The position numbers and the translations under genes are program-made. A stretch of 64,000 nt of DNA. It comes from an uncultured delta proteobacterium. GTDB lineage: Bacteria; Desulfobacterota; Syntrophia; Syntrophales; UBA8958. Under the pieces are notes generated by a model. It saw only the letters and a list, made by a program, of their open reading frames with translations, made no database searches and was not told the origin of the DNA. The stretch lies in assembly GCA_903885795.1 (NCBI GenBank), contig CAISJV010000038.1, positions 1 through 64,000 on the forward strand. The letters are read 5' to 3'. Shown here piece by piece: positions 25,739 to 35,932 of the stretch. How positions within the stretch are numbered: position 1 is the stretch's first letter; the number at the start of each line of letters is the position of its first letter.

Positions 25739-26725
25739 TCAGATCCCGGCGCCGTTTTCATATAGCTCCTGCCGAATCTGGGCCTGGGAGATCCGGCTAT
25801 AGGGGGCGACGCCTTCGACGAGCCAGACGTTGCCTCCGATGACGGAACCTTTACCGATAGTGACGCGGCCCAGAATGGTCGCCCCTGAATAGATGGTCAC
25901 GTCATCTTCCACAACGGGATGACGGGGGATGCCCTTGATCGGCTTGCCCTCTTCGTCTAACTTGAAACTCTTGGCCCCCAGTGTCACCCCCTGATAAATG
26001 CGCACCCGGTCGCCAATAACGCAGGTTTCCCCGATGACCACTCCCGTGCCGTGGTCTATGAAGAAATATCTGCCGATGTTCGCCCCGGGGTGAATATCGA
26101 TTCCTGTAATGCTGTGGGCGTACTCCGTGATCATCCGGGAGATCAGGGGGACCTCCAGCAGGTGGAGTTCGTGGGCAAGGCGGTAATTGGTGATCGCCAG
26201 GAGGCCGGGATAACAGAAGATGACCTCATCAGGGCTGGAGGCGGCGGGGTCGCCTTCAAAGGAAGCCTGAACATCCGTGGACAGCAGGCGCTGGATAGCA
26301 GGAAGCCGGGCCAGAAAGCGGTTTGTGACATCTTCGGGCCGATTATCGCAATCGGGGCAACAGTCTCTTGTATGGGGGGGTCGGATGGAATCCTGGCCCC
26401 GGACACAGGAAAAGCAGAGCCCTCTTTTTATCTGTTCCTCTAAAATGGGACGCAGACGGTCCAGAGTGGCCCCCACGTGAAAGTGGACACTGCTTGCCCT
26501 CAATCCGGAAAATCCGAAATACCCGGGAAACAGAACGGAGCGCAGGTCCTCAACGATTTCAATGATCACGTCCCGGGAGGGAAGGGGCTGATCGTTCTGA
26601 TCACGGCGCATGGCGCCGGAAAAGCCGTTGTTCGTAACGCACAGGCTATCGACAAGGGCAGCCAGGCCCATTTCTTCACTTGCATGCATGTTTTCTTTGT
26701 CTTGCAAAGTTTTCATGACGATCAT
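25739..26725 (-). CDS. cysE: Serine O-acetyltransferase
   Basis: Makes O-acetylserine from serine and acetyl-CoA, the acceptor for CysK. The 328-residue protein is of the longer EpsC-like type: an N-terminal helical domain of about 180 residues, then a left-handed beta-helix of hexapeptide repeats (IDIHPGANIGRYFFIDHG, then VVIGETCVIGDRVRIYQG) with the catalytic Asp-His pair. An insert with Cys (CFSCVRGQD; RDCCPDCD) near residues 100-130 looks like a zinc site. The start at 26725 overlaps the stop of the MOSC gene (TGATG), indicating coupling. It supplies both CysK copies in this cluster. Confidence 0.9.
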   Translation of the reverse strand: MIVMKTLQDKENMHASEEMGLAALVDSLCVTNNGFSGAMRRDQNDQPLPSRDVIIEIVEDLRSVLFPGYFGFSGLRASSVHFHVGATLDRLRPILEEQIKRGLCFSCVRGQDSIRPPHTRDCCPDCDNRPEDVTNRFLARLPAIQRLLSTDVQASFEGDPAASSPDEVIFCYPGLLAITNYRLAHELHLLEVPLISRMITEYAHSITGIDIHPGANIGRYFFIDHGTGVVIGETCVIGDRVRIYQGVTLGAKSFKLDEEGKPIKGIPRHPVVEDDVTIYSGATILGRVTIGKGSVIGGNVWLVEGVAPYSRISQAQIRQELYENGAGI

Positions 26726-27174
26726 CAATCCTCCTGTATCACCTCGATAGCATCACCGGTATTAATTAGCCCACCCGTAACAACCCGGGCAAAGACACCT
26801 TCCTTGGGCATGATGCACGTCCCCACCTGTTCGAAAATAGCGCAGCCTTTATGGCACGCCTTGCCGATCTGAGTAATCTCCAGGATAACCGCCGCTCCTG
26901 CCTGCAGTTTCGTTCCCGGCGGCAGGCGGTGCAGCTCCATACCGGAGACGGTAAGATTTTCAGCAAAATCTCCGGGGCCAACCTCAATACCCAACTTTTT
27001 CATTTTCTCGATGCTGCCCTCCGCAAGGAGGCTCACCTGCCGCAGAATGCCTGTCTCTGCATGGGCGTCTCCGGACATGCCGCAGTCTTCTATGAAGACG
27101 CCTGACGGTATGGGCGCCTTGCGGGTCCCTTTCTGATCGCTGTGACAAACAGCAACAACAGTACCTTTGGTCAT
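26725..27174 (-). CDS. MOSC domain protein
   Basis: A 149-residue single MOSC-domain protein. MOSC domains are found at the C-terminus of molybdenum cofactor sulfurases and in stand-alone proteins that handle activated sulfur. GDFAENLTVSGMEL and KACHKGCAIFEQVG, with the conserved Cys, are the family hallmarks. The start at 27174 has AGGAG upstream; the longer frame would run into nadA. It overlaps cysE and follows nadA by 13 bases. Its place in a sulfur cluster fits transfer of sulfur to a metal cofactor. fdhD, another sulfur donor for Mo/W enzymes, is at 2.6 kb. Confidence 0.85.
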   Translation of the reverse strand: MTKGTVVAVCHSDQKGTRKAPIPSGVFIEDCGMSGDAHAETGILRQVSLLAEGSIEKMKKLGIEVGPGDFAENLTVSGMELHRLPPGTKLQAGAAVILEITQIGKACHKGCAIFEQVGTCIMPKEGVFARVVTGGLINTGDAIEVIQED

Positions 27175-27187
27175 TTTATCTCCTTTT

Positions 27188-28096
27188 TCACTCACTGAAA
27201 TCCAGCATCCGCTGAATGCTTGCCCGGGCCCGATCGGCAATCTCCTCGGGAACGATAATCTCATGGGCCATGTCTTCCAATGCCCAGAGAATCTTCTCCA
27301 ACTGGATCAGTTTCATGTTCATGCAGAGAGCGAATTTGGAGGCAGGATAGAACACCTTATCGGGATTTTCCTTCCGGAGGCGATGGAGGATGCCCCGTTC
27401 CGTGGCGACAATGATTTCTTTGGCTTTGGTCTCCTTAACATAACGACACATACCTTCTGTGGATGTGACGCAGTCGGCCAACTTGCGTAATTCCGGGGGA
27501 CATTCGGGATGGGCGATCACCACTGCTTCCGGGTGCAGCTCCTTTTCCTGAAGAACATTCTCCGGAAGGATGCGAGCATGGGTGGGGCAGAATCCCGGCC
27601 AAACGATAAATGAACGCCCCGTTTGCGTGGACACATAGTCGGCTAAATAATGATCGGGAACAAAGATGATTTCTTCCGCATCCTTTAACCCTTCCCGGAC
27701 CATCCGGACGGCGTTGGCGGAGGTGCAGCAGAGGTCGCATTCCGCCTTGACGGCGGCGGAGGTGTTGACATAGCAGAGGACCTTTGCACCGGGGTGTTCC
27801 GCCTTCAGAGTGCGGAGCTGATCGGCATTGATCATGTCCGCCATGGGGCAACCGGCGGCCTTTTCCGGAATGAGAACCGTTTTCCGGGGCGAGAGAATCT
27901 TGGCCGTTTCCGCCATGAAGTGGACGCCACAAAAGACAATGACTTCGGCGTCGGTTTTTGCCGCCTGGATACTCAGTCCCAGGGAGTCGCCGACAAAATC
28001 GGCAATATCCTGCACCTCGGGAATCTGATAGTTGTGGGCGAGGATAACAGCGTTTCTTTCTTTCTTCAGTTGCAAAATCTTTTCAATGATGTTCAT
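27188..28096 (-). CDS. nadA: Quinolinate synthase NadA
   Basis: NadA condenses iminoaspartate with dihydroxyacetone phosphate to quinolinate, the NAD precursor, using a [4Fe-4S] cluster. The 302 residues contain the usual pattern (VILAHNYQIPEVQDIADFVGDS split over the N-terminus; CTSANA; STEGMCRYV; FALCMNM), giving the three cluster Cys. It needs the Isc-type genes three positions upstream in the transcript. nadB is not in the window. It lies 56 bases downstream of mnmA on the same strand. Confidence 0.95.
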   Translation of the reverse strand: MNIIEKILQLKKERNAVILAHNYQIPEVQDIADFVGDSLGLSIQAAKTDAEVIVFCGVHFMAETAKILSPRKTVLIPEKAAGCPMADMINADQLRTLKAEHPGAKVLCYVNTSAAVKAECDLCCTSANAVRMVREGLKDAEEIIFVPDHYLADYVSTQTGRSFIVWPGFCPTHARILPENVLQEKELHPEAVVIAHPECPPELRKLADCVTSTEGMCRYVKETKAKEIIVATERGILHRLRKENPDKVFYPASKFALCMNMKLIQLEKILWALEDMAHEIIVPEEIADRARASIQRMLDFSE

Positions 28097-28152
28097 CGGT
28101 GAATCCTTTAAATTCTAATAAAATCAACTGGTAGTATGGCGTCCCCTGATCA

Positions 28153-29223
28153 TTAATTACTTCCGCCAAGAACCTCCTTGATGATGCCTCCTCCCACAAC
28201 CATGTCGCCGTCATAGACGACCACGGACTGGCCGGGGGTGATGGCTTCCTGGGTCTGATCAAAATGGACGATGAGGGATGTATCTTCCCACTTCACCTCA
28301 CAGGCAGCGGCCCGATGGGCATACCTTATCTTGGCCGTCGCCCGTTCCGGTGGATGGTCCGCCAGCAGGTTGAGATTGTCGGCAATAAGTCCTGTTGCCC
28401 GGACCTCGTGTTTCTCTCCGACCACAAGCCGGTTGCTTTCAATATCAAGGGTCAGGACATAAAGGGGAGTCCGGTGACTGATCCCGAGGCCGCCCCGCTG
28501 TCCTATGGTATAGAAGGGAAGGCCCCGATGGCGACCGAGCACCCGTCCCTCATGGTTCACAATATCTCCCGGGTCGATCTTTTCCCCGGCATGCTCCTTG
28601 ATGAAAGGTTCCAATCCTTCCTTGGAGATGAAGCAGATGTCCTGACTGTCCGGTTTTTCCGAAGTTGGGAGCTGAGCCGCCGCAGCCAGTTTCCGCACTT
28701 CATCCTTGTTGTAATCGGCCAGGGGAAATAGAACATGACGAAGTTCCTCCTTGCCCATGGCGTAGAGAAAATAGGTCTGATCCTTCCTGGTATCCCGGGG
28801 GACGCGCAGGCGGGATGGGACATGATCATGATCTACCCGGGCATAATGCCCCGTGGCCAGGTACTCGAAACCCATGGCCCGCACCTTTTGCAGGAGCGTC
28901 CCAAACTTGATGGATCGGTTACATTCCACGCAGGGGTTAGGGGTTCGCCCCTTCAGGTACTCGGCTATGAAGGGACGAATGACCTTATCTTCAAGATCGC
29001 TTGCAAAATCAAGAACATAATGTGGTATCCCGATTTTCTGGCAGACCCGTCGGGCGTCCTCGATCTCCTTGGGGCCGCAGCACTTGACAGGTCCATCTTC
29101 CTCCGTAGGGATGCCCAGGCACATGGTGACACCGATGACATCGTGTCCCTCTTCTTTGAGAAGCCATGCCGCAGCGGAGGAATCCACTCCACCGCTGATG
29201 GCTATGGCGACCTTTTTGCTCAT
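28153..29223 (-). CDS. mnmA: tRNA 2-thiouridine(34) synthase MnmA
   Basis: MnmA inserts sulfur at position 2 of U34 in Lys, Glu and Gln tRNAs, taking it from a cysteine desulfurase chain. The 356 residues show the PP-loop SGGVDSS at the N-terminus, the Cys in NPCVECNR, and the second catalytic Cys in DICFISKEG, followed by the beta-barrel C-terminal domain. It is encoded right after iscU (4-base overlap), so desulfurase, scaffold and thiolase are on one transcript. Confidence 0.94.
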   Translation of the reverse strand: MSKKVAIAISGGVDSSAAAWLLKEEGHDVIGVTMCLGIPTEEDGPVKCCGPKEIEDARRVCQKIGIPHYVLDFASDLEDKVIRPFIAEYLKGRTPNPCVECNRSIKFGTLLQKVRAMGFEYLATGHYARVDHDHVPSRLRVPRDTRKDQTYFLYAMGKEELRHVLFPLADYNKDEVRKLAAAAQLPTSEKPDSQDICFISKEGLEPFIKEHAGEKIDPGDIVNHEGRVLGRHRGLPFYTIGQRGGLGISHRTPLYVLTLDIESNRLVVGEKHEVRATGLIADNLNLLADHPPERATAKIRYAHRAAACEVKWEDTSLIVHFDQTQEAITPGQSVVVYDGDMVVGGGIIKEVLGGSN

Positions 29224-29603
29224 TTTTTATCCTGCTGTTTTTTCAGGTAATCATCAATGGCCGACTGCAATGCCTCTTCGGCCAAGACGGAGCAATGCAT
29301 CTTGATGGGCGGCAACCCTCCCAGGGCCTCCGCTACGGCCCGGTTGGTTATGGCCAAGGCCTCGTCGATGGTTTTGCCTTTCACGAGCTCCGTTACCATG
29401 GAACTGGTGGCAATAGCCGCTCCGCACCCGAATGTTTTGAATTTGGCATCGGTGATGACGTTGTTTTCCACCCGCAGGTAGAGATTCATGATGTCCCCGC
29501 AGACAGCGTTACCCACCTTGCCGATGCCATCGGCGTTTTCGATTTCCCCTACATTACGGGGATTTGCGAAATGATCCATTACTTTTTCACTGTATTGACT
29601 CAT
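29220..29603 (-). CDS. iscU: Fe-S cluster scaffold IscU/NifU-like
   Basis: Scaffold on which IscS-derived sulfur and iron assemble into [2Fe-2S] or [4Fe-4S] clusters. The 127-residue protein has the three cluster Cys at positions 35, 60 and 104 and Asp 37 (GNAVCGD; KTFGCGAA; PIKMHCS). It has the N-terminal domain only, not the long nitrogen-fixation NifU with extra ferredoxin and Nfu domains. It overlaps mnmA by 4 bases and follows iscS after a 69-base gap that contains a palindromic repeat. Confidence 0.93.
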   Translation of the reverse strand: MSQYSEKVMDHFANPRNVGEIENADGIGKVGNAVCGDIMNLYLRVENNVITDAKFKTFGCGAAIATSSMVTELVKGKTIDEALAITNRAVAEALGGLPPIKMHCSVLAEEALQSAIDDYLKKQQDKK

Positions 29604-29620
29604 GGCAACCTCATTTTCTC

Positions 29621-29650
29621 TGTCATTCCCGGCTTGACCGGGAATCCAGT
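29621..29650. repeat. Short palindromic repeat (ATTCCCGG/CCGGGAAT)
   Basis: ATTCCCGG (29625-29632) and CCGGGAAT (29638-29645) form a perfect 8-bp stem around CTTGA, in the context GTCATT...CCAGT. This is the form of a dispersed extragenic palindrome common in many bacteria. It lies in the iscS-iscU gap, where it could form a hairpin in the operon mRNA. Only one copy was noticed here. Confidence 0.6.
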
Positions 29651-29672
29651 ATTATTGAAATTTCCCTTGGCT

Positions 29673-30857
29673 CTAACACGCCTTGGGCGCATTACTATCC
29701 TGCTGGTACAGGGGCGACATGGCGCGCAACTTTGCCACTATGGGAGGCAAAACCTCCAGAAGACGGTCAACATCCGCCGCCGTCGTCGGCCGTCCCATGC
29801 TGAAGCGCAGGGAGCCGTGGGCCAGTTCATGGGGCAGGCCGATGGCCATCAGGACATGAGACGGCGCCAGACTCGCCGAGGAGCATGCCGAACCGGTGGA
29901 ACAGGCAATGCCGAGCATATCCAGGCTGAGAAGCATTCCTTCCCCTTCCACGTGGGCGATAGAGATATTGACATTATTGGGCAAGCGTTGCGTCGGATGA
30001 CCGTTGAGCTTCACCTGGTCCATTTTTTCCTGAAAACCTCTGATAAGTTTGTCCCGATAGGCGGTAAGGTCCCGGACCTCTTTTTCCAGAGAACCCTGGG
30101 CCAGCTCTACTGCCTTGCCGAAACCGACGATTCCCGGTACATTGTGGGTTGAAGCCCGGCGCCTGTTTTCCTGTTCCCCGCCGTGCATGAACGGAGTAAG
30201 TCGTGTCCCCTTCCGCACGTAAAGTAGGCCGATCCCCTTGGGGCCGTAAAGTTTATGGGCTGAAGCGCTCAGGAGATCCACATTCAGGTCGTTCACGGTA
30301 AAGGGCAGATGTCCCAGAGTCTGGACCGCATCGGTGTGGAAGTAAACACCCCGCTCCCTGGCGATCTTGCCGATTTCGGAAACGGGCTGGATCGTCCCGA
30401 TCTCGTTATTGGCATGCATGATGGAGATAAGGATCGTCTTGTCCGTAATCGCCCGGCGGACATCGTCGGGATCAACAAGGCCGTCGCCATCCACCGGCAG
30501 GATCGTGATTTCAAATCCATCTTTTTCCAGAAAGTGGCACGGCTCCAGAACGGCGTGATGCTCAATAGGGGAGGTGATGATATGGTTCCCCTTTCCCCGC
30601 CGCGCATAGGCCACCCCTTTGACGGCCATATTGTTGCTCTCCGTGCCGCCACTGGTGAAGACGATTTCTCCCGGCGCCGCCCCTAAAAAGGAGGCGATCC
30701 GCTCCCGGGCCTCCTCGACGGCCCCTTTCGTCTCCTGGCCGAAGGAATGCATGCTCGACGGATTGCCGAAACGTTCGTAAAAGTACGGCAACATGGCCGC
30801 TACTACCTCCGGGTCACAGGGAGTCGTCGCCGCATAATCATAATAGACAGGCTTCAT
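29673..30857 (-). CDS. iscS: Cysteine desulfurase IscS/NifS
   Basis: PLP enzyme that removes sulfur from cysteine as a persulfide for Fe-S cluster and thionucleoside synthesis. The 394 residues begin YYDYAATTP and contain the PLP lysine in SASAHKLYGPKG and the persulfide Cys in GIACSTGSACSSAS. The short loop around the Cys suggests an IscS/NifS-class enzyme. The start at 30857 has GGAAGGTGG upstream and overlaps the metW stop (ATGA). It links methionine genes upstream with iscU and mnmA downstream. Confidence 0.93.
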   Translation of the reverse strand: MKPVYYDYAATTPCDPEVVAAMLPYFYERFGNPSSMHSFGQETKGAVEEARERIASFLGAAPGEIVFTSGGTESNNMAVKGVAYARRGKGNHIITSPIEHHAVLEPCHFLEKDGFEITILPVDGDGLVDPDDVRRAITDKTILISIMHANNEIGTIQPVSEIGKIARERGVYFHTDAVQTLGHLPFTVNDLNVDLLSASAHKLYGPKGIGLLYVRKGTRLTPFMHGGEQENRRRASTHNVPGIVGFGKAVELAQGSLEKEVRDLTAYRDKLIRGFQEKMDQVKLNGHPTQRLPNNVNISIAHVEGEGMLLSLDMLGIACSTGSACSSASLAPSHVLMAIGLPHELAHGSLRFSMGRPTTAADVDRLLEVLPPIVAKLRAMSPLYQQDSNAPKAC

Positions 30858-31474
30858 CTTAATCCACCTTCCTTTCCTTTTGTCAGTACAAAAACCGCGT
30901 TCAGGGCGAAGAGATTCGGCCAAAAAGTGACCGGTCCCGTCTTTCCCAGAAAGTGGGCGCTCAGAATCTTCAGTCTTTTCTCAGCGCAGAATATCTGAAA
31001 ATCCTTGATGCTGAGAAACCGGACATTGGGCGTATCATACCACAAATAGGGCAGGGAGGCCGTAATCGGTGAGCGTCCCCCCAGGCCCAACATCAGTCGG
31101 GAGTGGAAATGGGCAAAATTGGGAAACCCCACAATCACCCGCTTCCCTATTCGTAGCGATTCCTCAATGACAAAATCTACCTTGCGCACTTCCTGAAGGC
31201 ACTGATTGAGAATGACATCATCAAAGGCTCCGTCGGGATATTCTACGAGCCCCGTTTCAATGTCCCCCTGAAAGACGCTCAATCCCCTTTTCACACATTC
31301 ATAAAACGCCTTTTTGTCCATTTCGATCCCCTGAACCCGGGCTTGCTTGAAACGGACCAGGTGATACAGAAGCTCTCCTGTACCGCAGCCCAGATCGAGG
31401 ACCCGGGATTCGGGGGCGATGGCGTCGAAAATGATGCGATGATCGGGACGCTCCGGGAAATTATTATTTTTCAT
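30854..31474 (-). CDS. metW: Methionine biosynthesis protein MetW
   Basis: MetW is a methyltransferase-fold protein found as partner of MetX; in several bacteria it is needed for MetX activity or stability. The 206 residues have the SAM-binding-like motif VLDLGCGTGELLY near residue 25 and the VILNQCLQEVRK block typical of MetW. It overlaps metX by one base (TAATG) and iscS by 4 bases, so it is translated as part of a coupled series. Confidence 0.92.
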   Translation of the reverse strand: MKNNNFPERPDHRIIFDAIAPESRVLDLGCGTGELLYHLVRFKQARVQGIEMDKKAFYECVKRGLSVFQGDIETGLVEYPDGAFDDVILNQCLQEVRKVDFVIEESLRIGKRVIVGFPNFAHFHSRLMLGLGGRSPITASLPYLWYDTPNVRFLSIKDFQIFCAEKRLKILSAHFLGKTGPVTFWPNLFALNAVFVLTKGKEGGLR

Positions 31475-32667
31475 TATCCGAATCCACCATATTTGATCCC
31501 CTGGCCATTCCAGCTATGGTAGCCCTTTAAGGTTACACCAAGGAAGTGCCGGATCAGTTCCGTCTGCTCCTCCACTTCTACCAGAAAGGCATCGTGGCCA
31601 TAGGTGGATTTTAATTCGCAGTAGGTAATATCTACCTGTTTGCCCTTCAGTTCCCGGACAATATCCTGGGATTGATAAGATGGATACAGCCAGTCCGACT
31701 GGAAGGAGATGACCAGAAACCTTGTGTTGACGGGTTTCCCCGTCGTGATCAGTTTCCCGCCGGACAGGTTGAAATAATCCATGGCTTTGGTGATATAGAG
31801 ATACGAGTTGGCGTCGAAACGCTTCACGAAGTTTGCCCCCCGATAGCGAAGATAGCCCTCCACCTCGAAATCGGCGTCAAGGTTGAAGCTGAAGGCGCCG
31901 TTTTTAAGTCGCCGGGAAAATTTCTCTTCCATGGACTGATCGCTCATGAAGGTGATGTGACCGATCATGCGTGCCACGGCCAGCCCCTTCTCCGGTTGCC
32001 CGAAATCATAATAGTTACCCTCCCGCCAGGCGGGGTCGGCCATGATTGACTGGCGCACCACCTCGTTGAAGGCGATCTGCTGGGGAGAATGCTTCAGGGC
32101 TGTGGCAATGGGGATGGCCGCCCGCACCCGTTCCGGGTAGGAAGCCGCCCACTGGAGAGCCTGCATCCCCCCCATGGAACCACCGGCCACGCAGAGGAGT
32201 CTTTCGATGCCGAGGTGATCGATGAGATGGCGCTGGGCGTTTACCATATCGGCGATGGTCAGGAACGGAAAATCCAGGGCGTAGGGCCGACCCGTTTTCG
32301 GATTCAGAGATGCGGGACCCGTAGAGCCCTTGCAGCCGCCGATGATATTGGAACAGATCACAAAATACTCGTTTGTGTCAAAGCCCTTGCCCGGACCGAT
32401 CATTTCGTTCCACCAGCCCGGATCATCATCCCCCCCGTTGACGTCAGCGGCATGGGCGTCTCCGGACAAGGCATGGAGGACAAGGATGGCGTTGGATCTC
32501 TCTGCATTGAGACGGCCGTAGGTCTCGTAAGCCAAGGTGATGGGACCCAGCTTCTCACCGCACTCCAGCAGGAGTTCATGAGGGGGATAGGCGAAGGTGA
32601 AATATTGGGTCGCTTCCACCCTTGCCTCCGAGTGTGCCCGCTCTTCTTTAATGATTTTTAATGCCAT
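31474..32667 (-). CDS. metX: Homoserine O-acetyltransferase MetX
   Basis: Acylates homoserine with acetyl-CoA, giving the substrate of MetY. The alpha/beta hydrolase fold protein has 397 residues. The nucleophile Ser lies in GGSMGGMQALQWA, the Asp in FQSDWLYP and the His in TYGHDAFL. It lies directly upstream of metW and downstream of cysK copy 2, so one transcript carries MetX, MetW, MetY and CysK. Family members using succinyl-CoA cannot be excluded by eye, but acetyl specificity is the usual case beside MetY. Confidence 0.93.
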   Translation of the reverse strand: MALKIIKEERAHSEARVEATQYFTFAYPPHELLLECGEKLGPITLAYETYGRLNAERSNAILVLHALSGDAHAADVNGGDDDPGWWNEMIGPGKGFDTNEYFVICSNIIGGCKGSTGPASLNPKTGRPYALDFPFLTIADMVNAQRHLIDHLGIERLLCVAGGSMGGMQALQWAASYPERVRAAIPIATALKHSPQQIAFNEVVRQSIMADPAWREGNYYDFGQPEKGLAVARMIGHITFMSDQSMEEKFSRRLKNGAFSFNLDADFEVEGYLRYRGANFVKRFDANSYLYITKAMDYFNLSGGKLITTGKPVNTRFLVISFQSDWLYPSYQSQDIVRELKGKQVDITYCELKSTYGHDAFLVEVEEQTELIRHFLGVTLKGYHSWNGQGIKYGGFG

Positions 32668-32780
32668 TCTTTGAAATTTTCCTTATATCCTGGGAAACCA
32701 TACCAATCTCCCCTTGTCAACACCATCACAACGAACTGAATTAATTCCGCACTGGGAAACAATCCATCCCCATCCTAGCT

Positions 32781-33707
32781 TCACCCCTCCCGAAATAACC
32801 AGGTGGTCAGATATCGTTCCCCCGTGTCGGGGAGGATGGCGACCACTAGTTTGCCTTCGTTTTCCGGCCTTTTTGCGACCTCCAGGGCTGCCCACACGGC
32901 GGCGCCGCAGGATATCCCGGCCAGAATGCCCTCTTCCCGGGCCAGGCGGCGGGCAATGATTCCGGCGTTTTCGTTCGTAACCTTTATAATTTCATCGATA
33001 ACGTCTTTATTGAGCACCTGGGGCACAAAGCCCGCGCCGATACCCTGAATCTTGTGCGGCCCCGCCTGTCCTCCCGAAAGAACGGGCGAATCGGCAGGCT
33101 CCACGGCGACTACCTTGAATCCCGGTTTCCGGGCCTTGAGAACTTCCCCGATCCCCGTGATAGTCCCGCCGGTGCCGACGCCGGCCACCAGGATGTCCGC
33201 CTGCCCGTCCGTATCGCTCCAAATTTCCTCCGCCGTTGTCCGGCGGTGTATCTCGGGATTGGCCGGGTTATTGAACTGCTGGAGCATCAAAGCGCCGGGA
33301 ATCGTCGCCTCCAATTCTTCTGCTTTCCTGATGGCCCCCTTCATCCCTTCCACCCCCGGGGTGAGCACAAGTTCGGCCCCGAAGATTTCAAGAAGTTGCC
33401 GCCTTTCCACACTCATTGTATCCGGCATGGTCAGGATCAGACGGTAACCCCGGGAAGCCGCCACAAAGGCCAATGCAATGCCGGTATTGCCGCTGGTGGG
33501 CTCCACCAGGACAGCGCCGGGCTTCAGGAGCCCACGTTTCTCTGCATCCTTGATCATGGCGGCGCCGATGCGATCCTTGACGCTGGACAGGGGATTGAAA
33601 GACTCCAGTTTCGCTACGATTTGCGCCTTGCTCCCGTTGGCAATCCGATGCAGCCGTACCAAGGGTGTATAGCCGATGGTTTCAGTAATATCATTATATA
33701 TTTTCAT
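32781..33707 (-). CDS. cysK: Cysteine synthase (copy 2)
   Basis: Second O-acetylserine sulfhydrylase, 308 residues, closely similar to copy 1 at 20.7 kb over the whole length. The PLP lysine ([14 protein letters not shown]), [12 protein letters not shown] and [11 protein letters not shown] loops are present. It lies 10 bases after metY copy 2. A 113-base gap without features separates it from metX. Having two near-identical synthases behind two leader-attenuators suggests dosage or condition-specific use rather than different chemistry. Confidence 0.93.
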   Translation of the reverse strand: MKIYNDITETIGYTPLVRLHRIANGSKAQIVAKLESFNPLSSVKDRIGAAMIKDAEKRGLLKPGAVLVEPTSGNTGIALAFVAASRGYRLILTMPDTMSVERRQLLEIFGAELVLTPGVEGMKGAIRKAEELEATIPGALMLQQFNNPANPEIHRRTTAEEIWSDTDGQADILVAGVGTGGTITGIGEVLKARKPGFKVVAVEPADSPVLSGGQAGPHKIQGIGAGFVPQVLNKDVIDEIIKVTNENAGIIARRLAREEGILAGISCGAAVWAALEVAKRPENEGKLVVAILPDTGERYLTTWLFREG

Positions 33708-33717
33708 GTTTGTATCC

Positions 33718-35049
<1,332 letters not shown>

Positions 35050-35098
35050 TCAAAAAAAATAAAACCCACTAAAAACGCCTTCATCTCGGCTTAGTGGG
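35050..35098 (-). terminator. Attenuator terminator before metY copy 2
   Basis: CCCACTAA (35065-35072) pairs with TTAGTGGG (35091-35098), with an inner GCC/GGC pairing, and the minus strand continues into a T-rich run (35050-35064). The sequence AGACGACGGAGC just before the stem is matched by AGACGACGAAGC before the terminator of the other metY copy, suggesting a shared control element. Confidence 0.8.
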
Positions 35099-35137
35099 CC
35101 TTTGCTCCGTCGTCTATCGGGGATGGTCAGCTCAAGC

Positions 35138-35191
35138 TCAACCCTCCCCTGCGAACGGACAACACGCCCCGGTGCAACAACACATTATCAT
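35138..35191 (-). CDS. Cysteine-rich leader peptide (metY copy 2)
   Basis: A 17-residue frame reading MIMCCCTGACCPFAGEG: five Cys codons, three of them in a row, in a peptide between the Rrf2 gene and the metY terminator. An in-frame ATG at 35206 would add five residues. A ribosome site is not obvious. The stop lies 39 bases before the terminator stem. The run of Cys codons in front of a terminator in a cysteine operon is the classical layout of attenuation, and polycysteine leaders are known before cysteine genes in actinobacteria. The other metY copy has a similar leader. Confidence 0.6.
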   Translation of the reverse strand: MIMCCCTGACCPFAGEG

Positions 35192-35243
35192 AAGGACAAT
35201 CCACATCTTACCGTTTTTTCTTCGCAATTTATTTTCAAACCCC

Positions 35244-35681
35244 TCAGATGAACATCGCCGCATCCGGCGTCTTGCTGCGCTGCCTCTCCATCAGATTCTC
35301 CAGCGTGATCCCTGAGAGGATTTCGTCTACCTTCTGGGATACTTCTCCCCACACCTCCCGGGAGATGCAACCCTCCGCCCGGTCACAAAGGGAAGAGTTT
35401 TCAACGCAATCGACGAAGCAAATCGGACCTTCCAGAATCCTGACGACATCCATCAGGTTAATATCCTGGGGAGACCGGGACAGATAATAGCCACCCTTCG
35501 CTCCCCGGACGGTAGTGATCAGGCCGGCCGATTTCAAAGGTGTCACGAGATGCCAGAGATACTTTTCCGAGATCCCCTGACGTTGGGCAATATCCTTAAG
35601 AAAGATCGGGCCTTCCCCGTAATGGGCGGCAAGATCGAACATGAACCGGACTCCGTATCTACCTCTTGTTGACAATTTCAT
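35244..35681 (-). CDS. Rrf2-family transcriptional regulator
   Basis: A 145-residue winged-helix regulator of the IscR/CymR/NsrR family. The N-terminus MKLSTRGRYGVR and the recognition segment ISEKYLWHLVTPLKSAGL are typical. Four Cys (88, 92, 99, 105) lie where IscR and NsrR bind an Fe-S cluster, so it may sense cluster status; CymR-type members without this site sense cysteine supply instead. It is transcribed towards metY copy 2, with a Cys leader and terminator between. It very likely controls the cluster that follows, by inference from position. Confidence 0.88.
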   Translation of the reverse strand: MKLSTRGRYGVRFMFDLAAHYGEGPIFLKDIAQRQGISEKYLWHLVTPLKSAGLITTVRGAKGGYYLSRSPQDINLMDVVRILEGPICFVDCVENSSLCDRAEGCISREVWGEVSQKVDEILSGITLENLMERQRSKTPDAAMFI

Positions 35682-35709
35682 TTCTATACAATCTCTATCT
35701 TTTTAGTGG

Positions 35710-35738
35710 GAATTAAAGCATTAAAAATAAATTGTCAA
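35710..35738 (-). promoter_or_regulatory. Promoter of the Rrf2 gene and sulfur island
   Basis: On the minus strand TTGACA (35733-35738) and TAATTC (35710-35715) are 17 bases apart, 29 bases before the Rrf2 start codon. It is the only clear promoter upstream of the co-directional cluster, though internal promoters cannot be excluded. Confidence 0.55.
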
Positions 35739-35853
35739 GATTTTTTTTCAGTCCCTGACAAGGATTAATGGACATTCATCTCCCCGCAAACACGAGGAAT
35801 ACCAGCAGGAAAGCTTTCGCTCAAGTCAAGGATAGTGTTCCTTCCGATTATTC

Positions 35854-35879
35854 TTGACAAATTGGCCACGATATTTAAT
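35854..35879 (+). promoter_or_regulatory. Possible promoter for the MPE-NTase gene
   Basis: TTGACA at 35854-35859 is followed at about 16 bases by TAATGT, some 55 bases before the start codon. The -35 box is consensus and the -10 box weak. Confidence 0.4.
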
Positions 35880-35932
35880 GTCACGAGCAATGCTGAAATC
35901 GGCAGGATTTTTTAATGACGAGGTATCCCTGT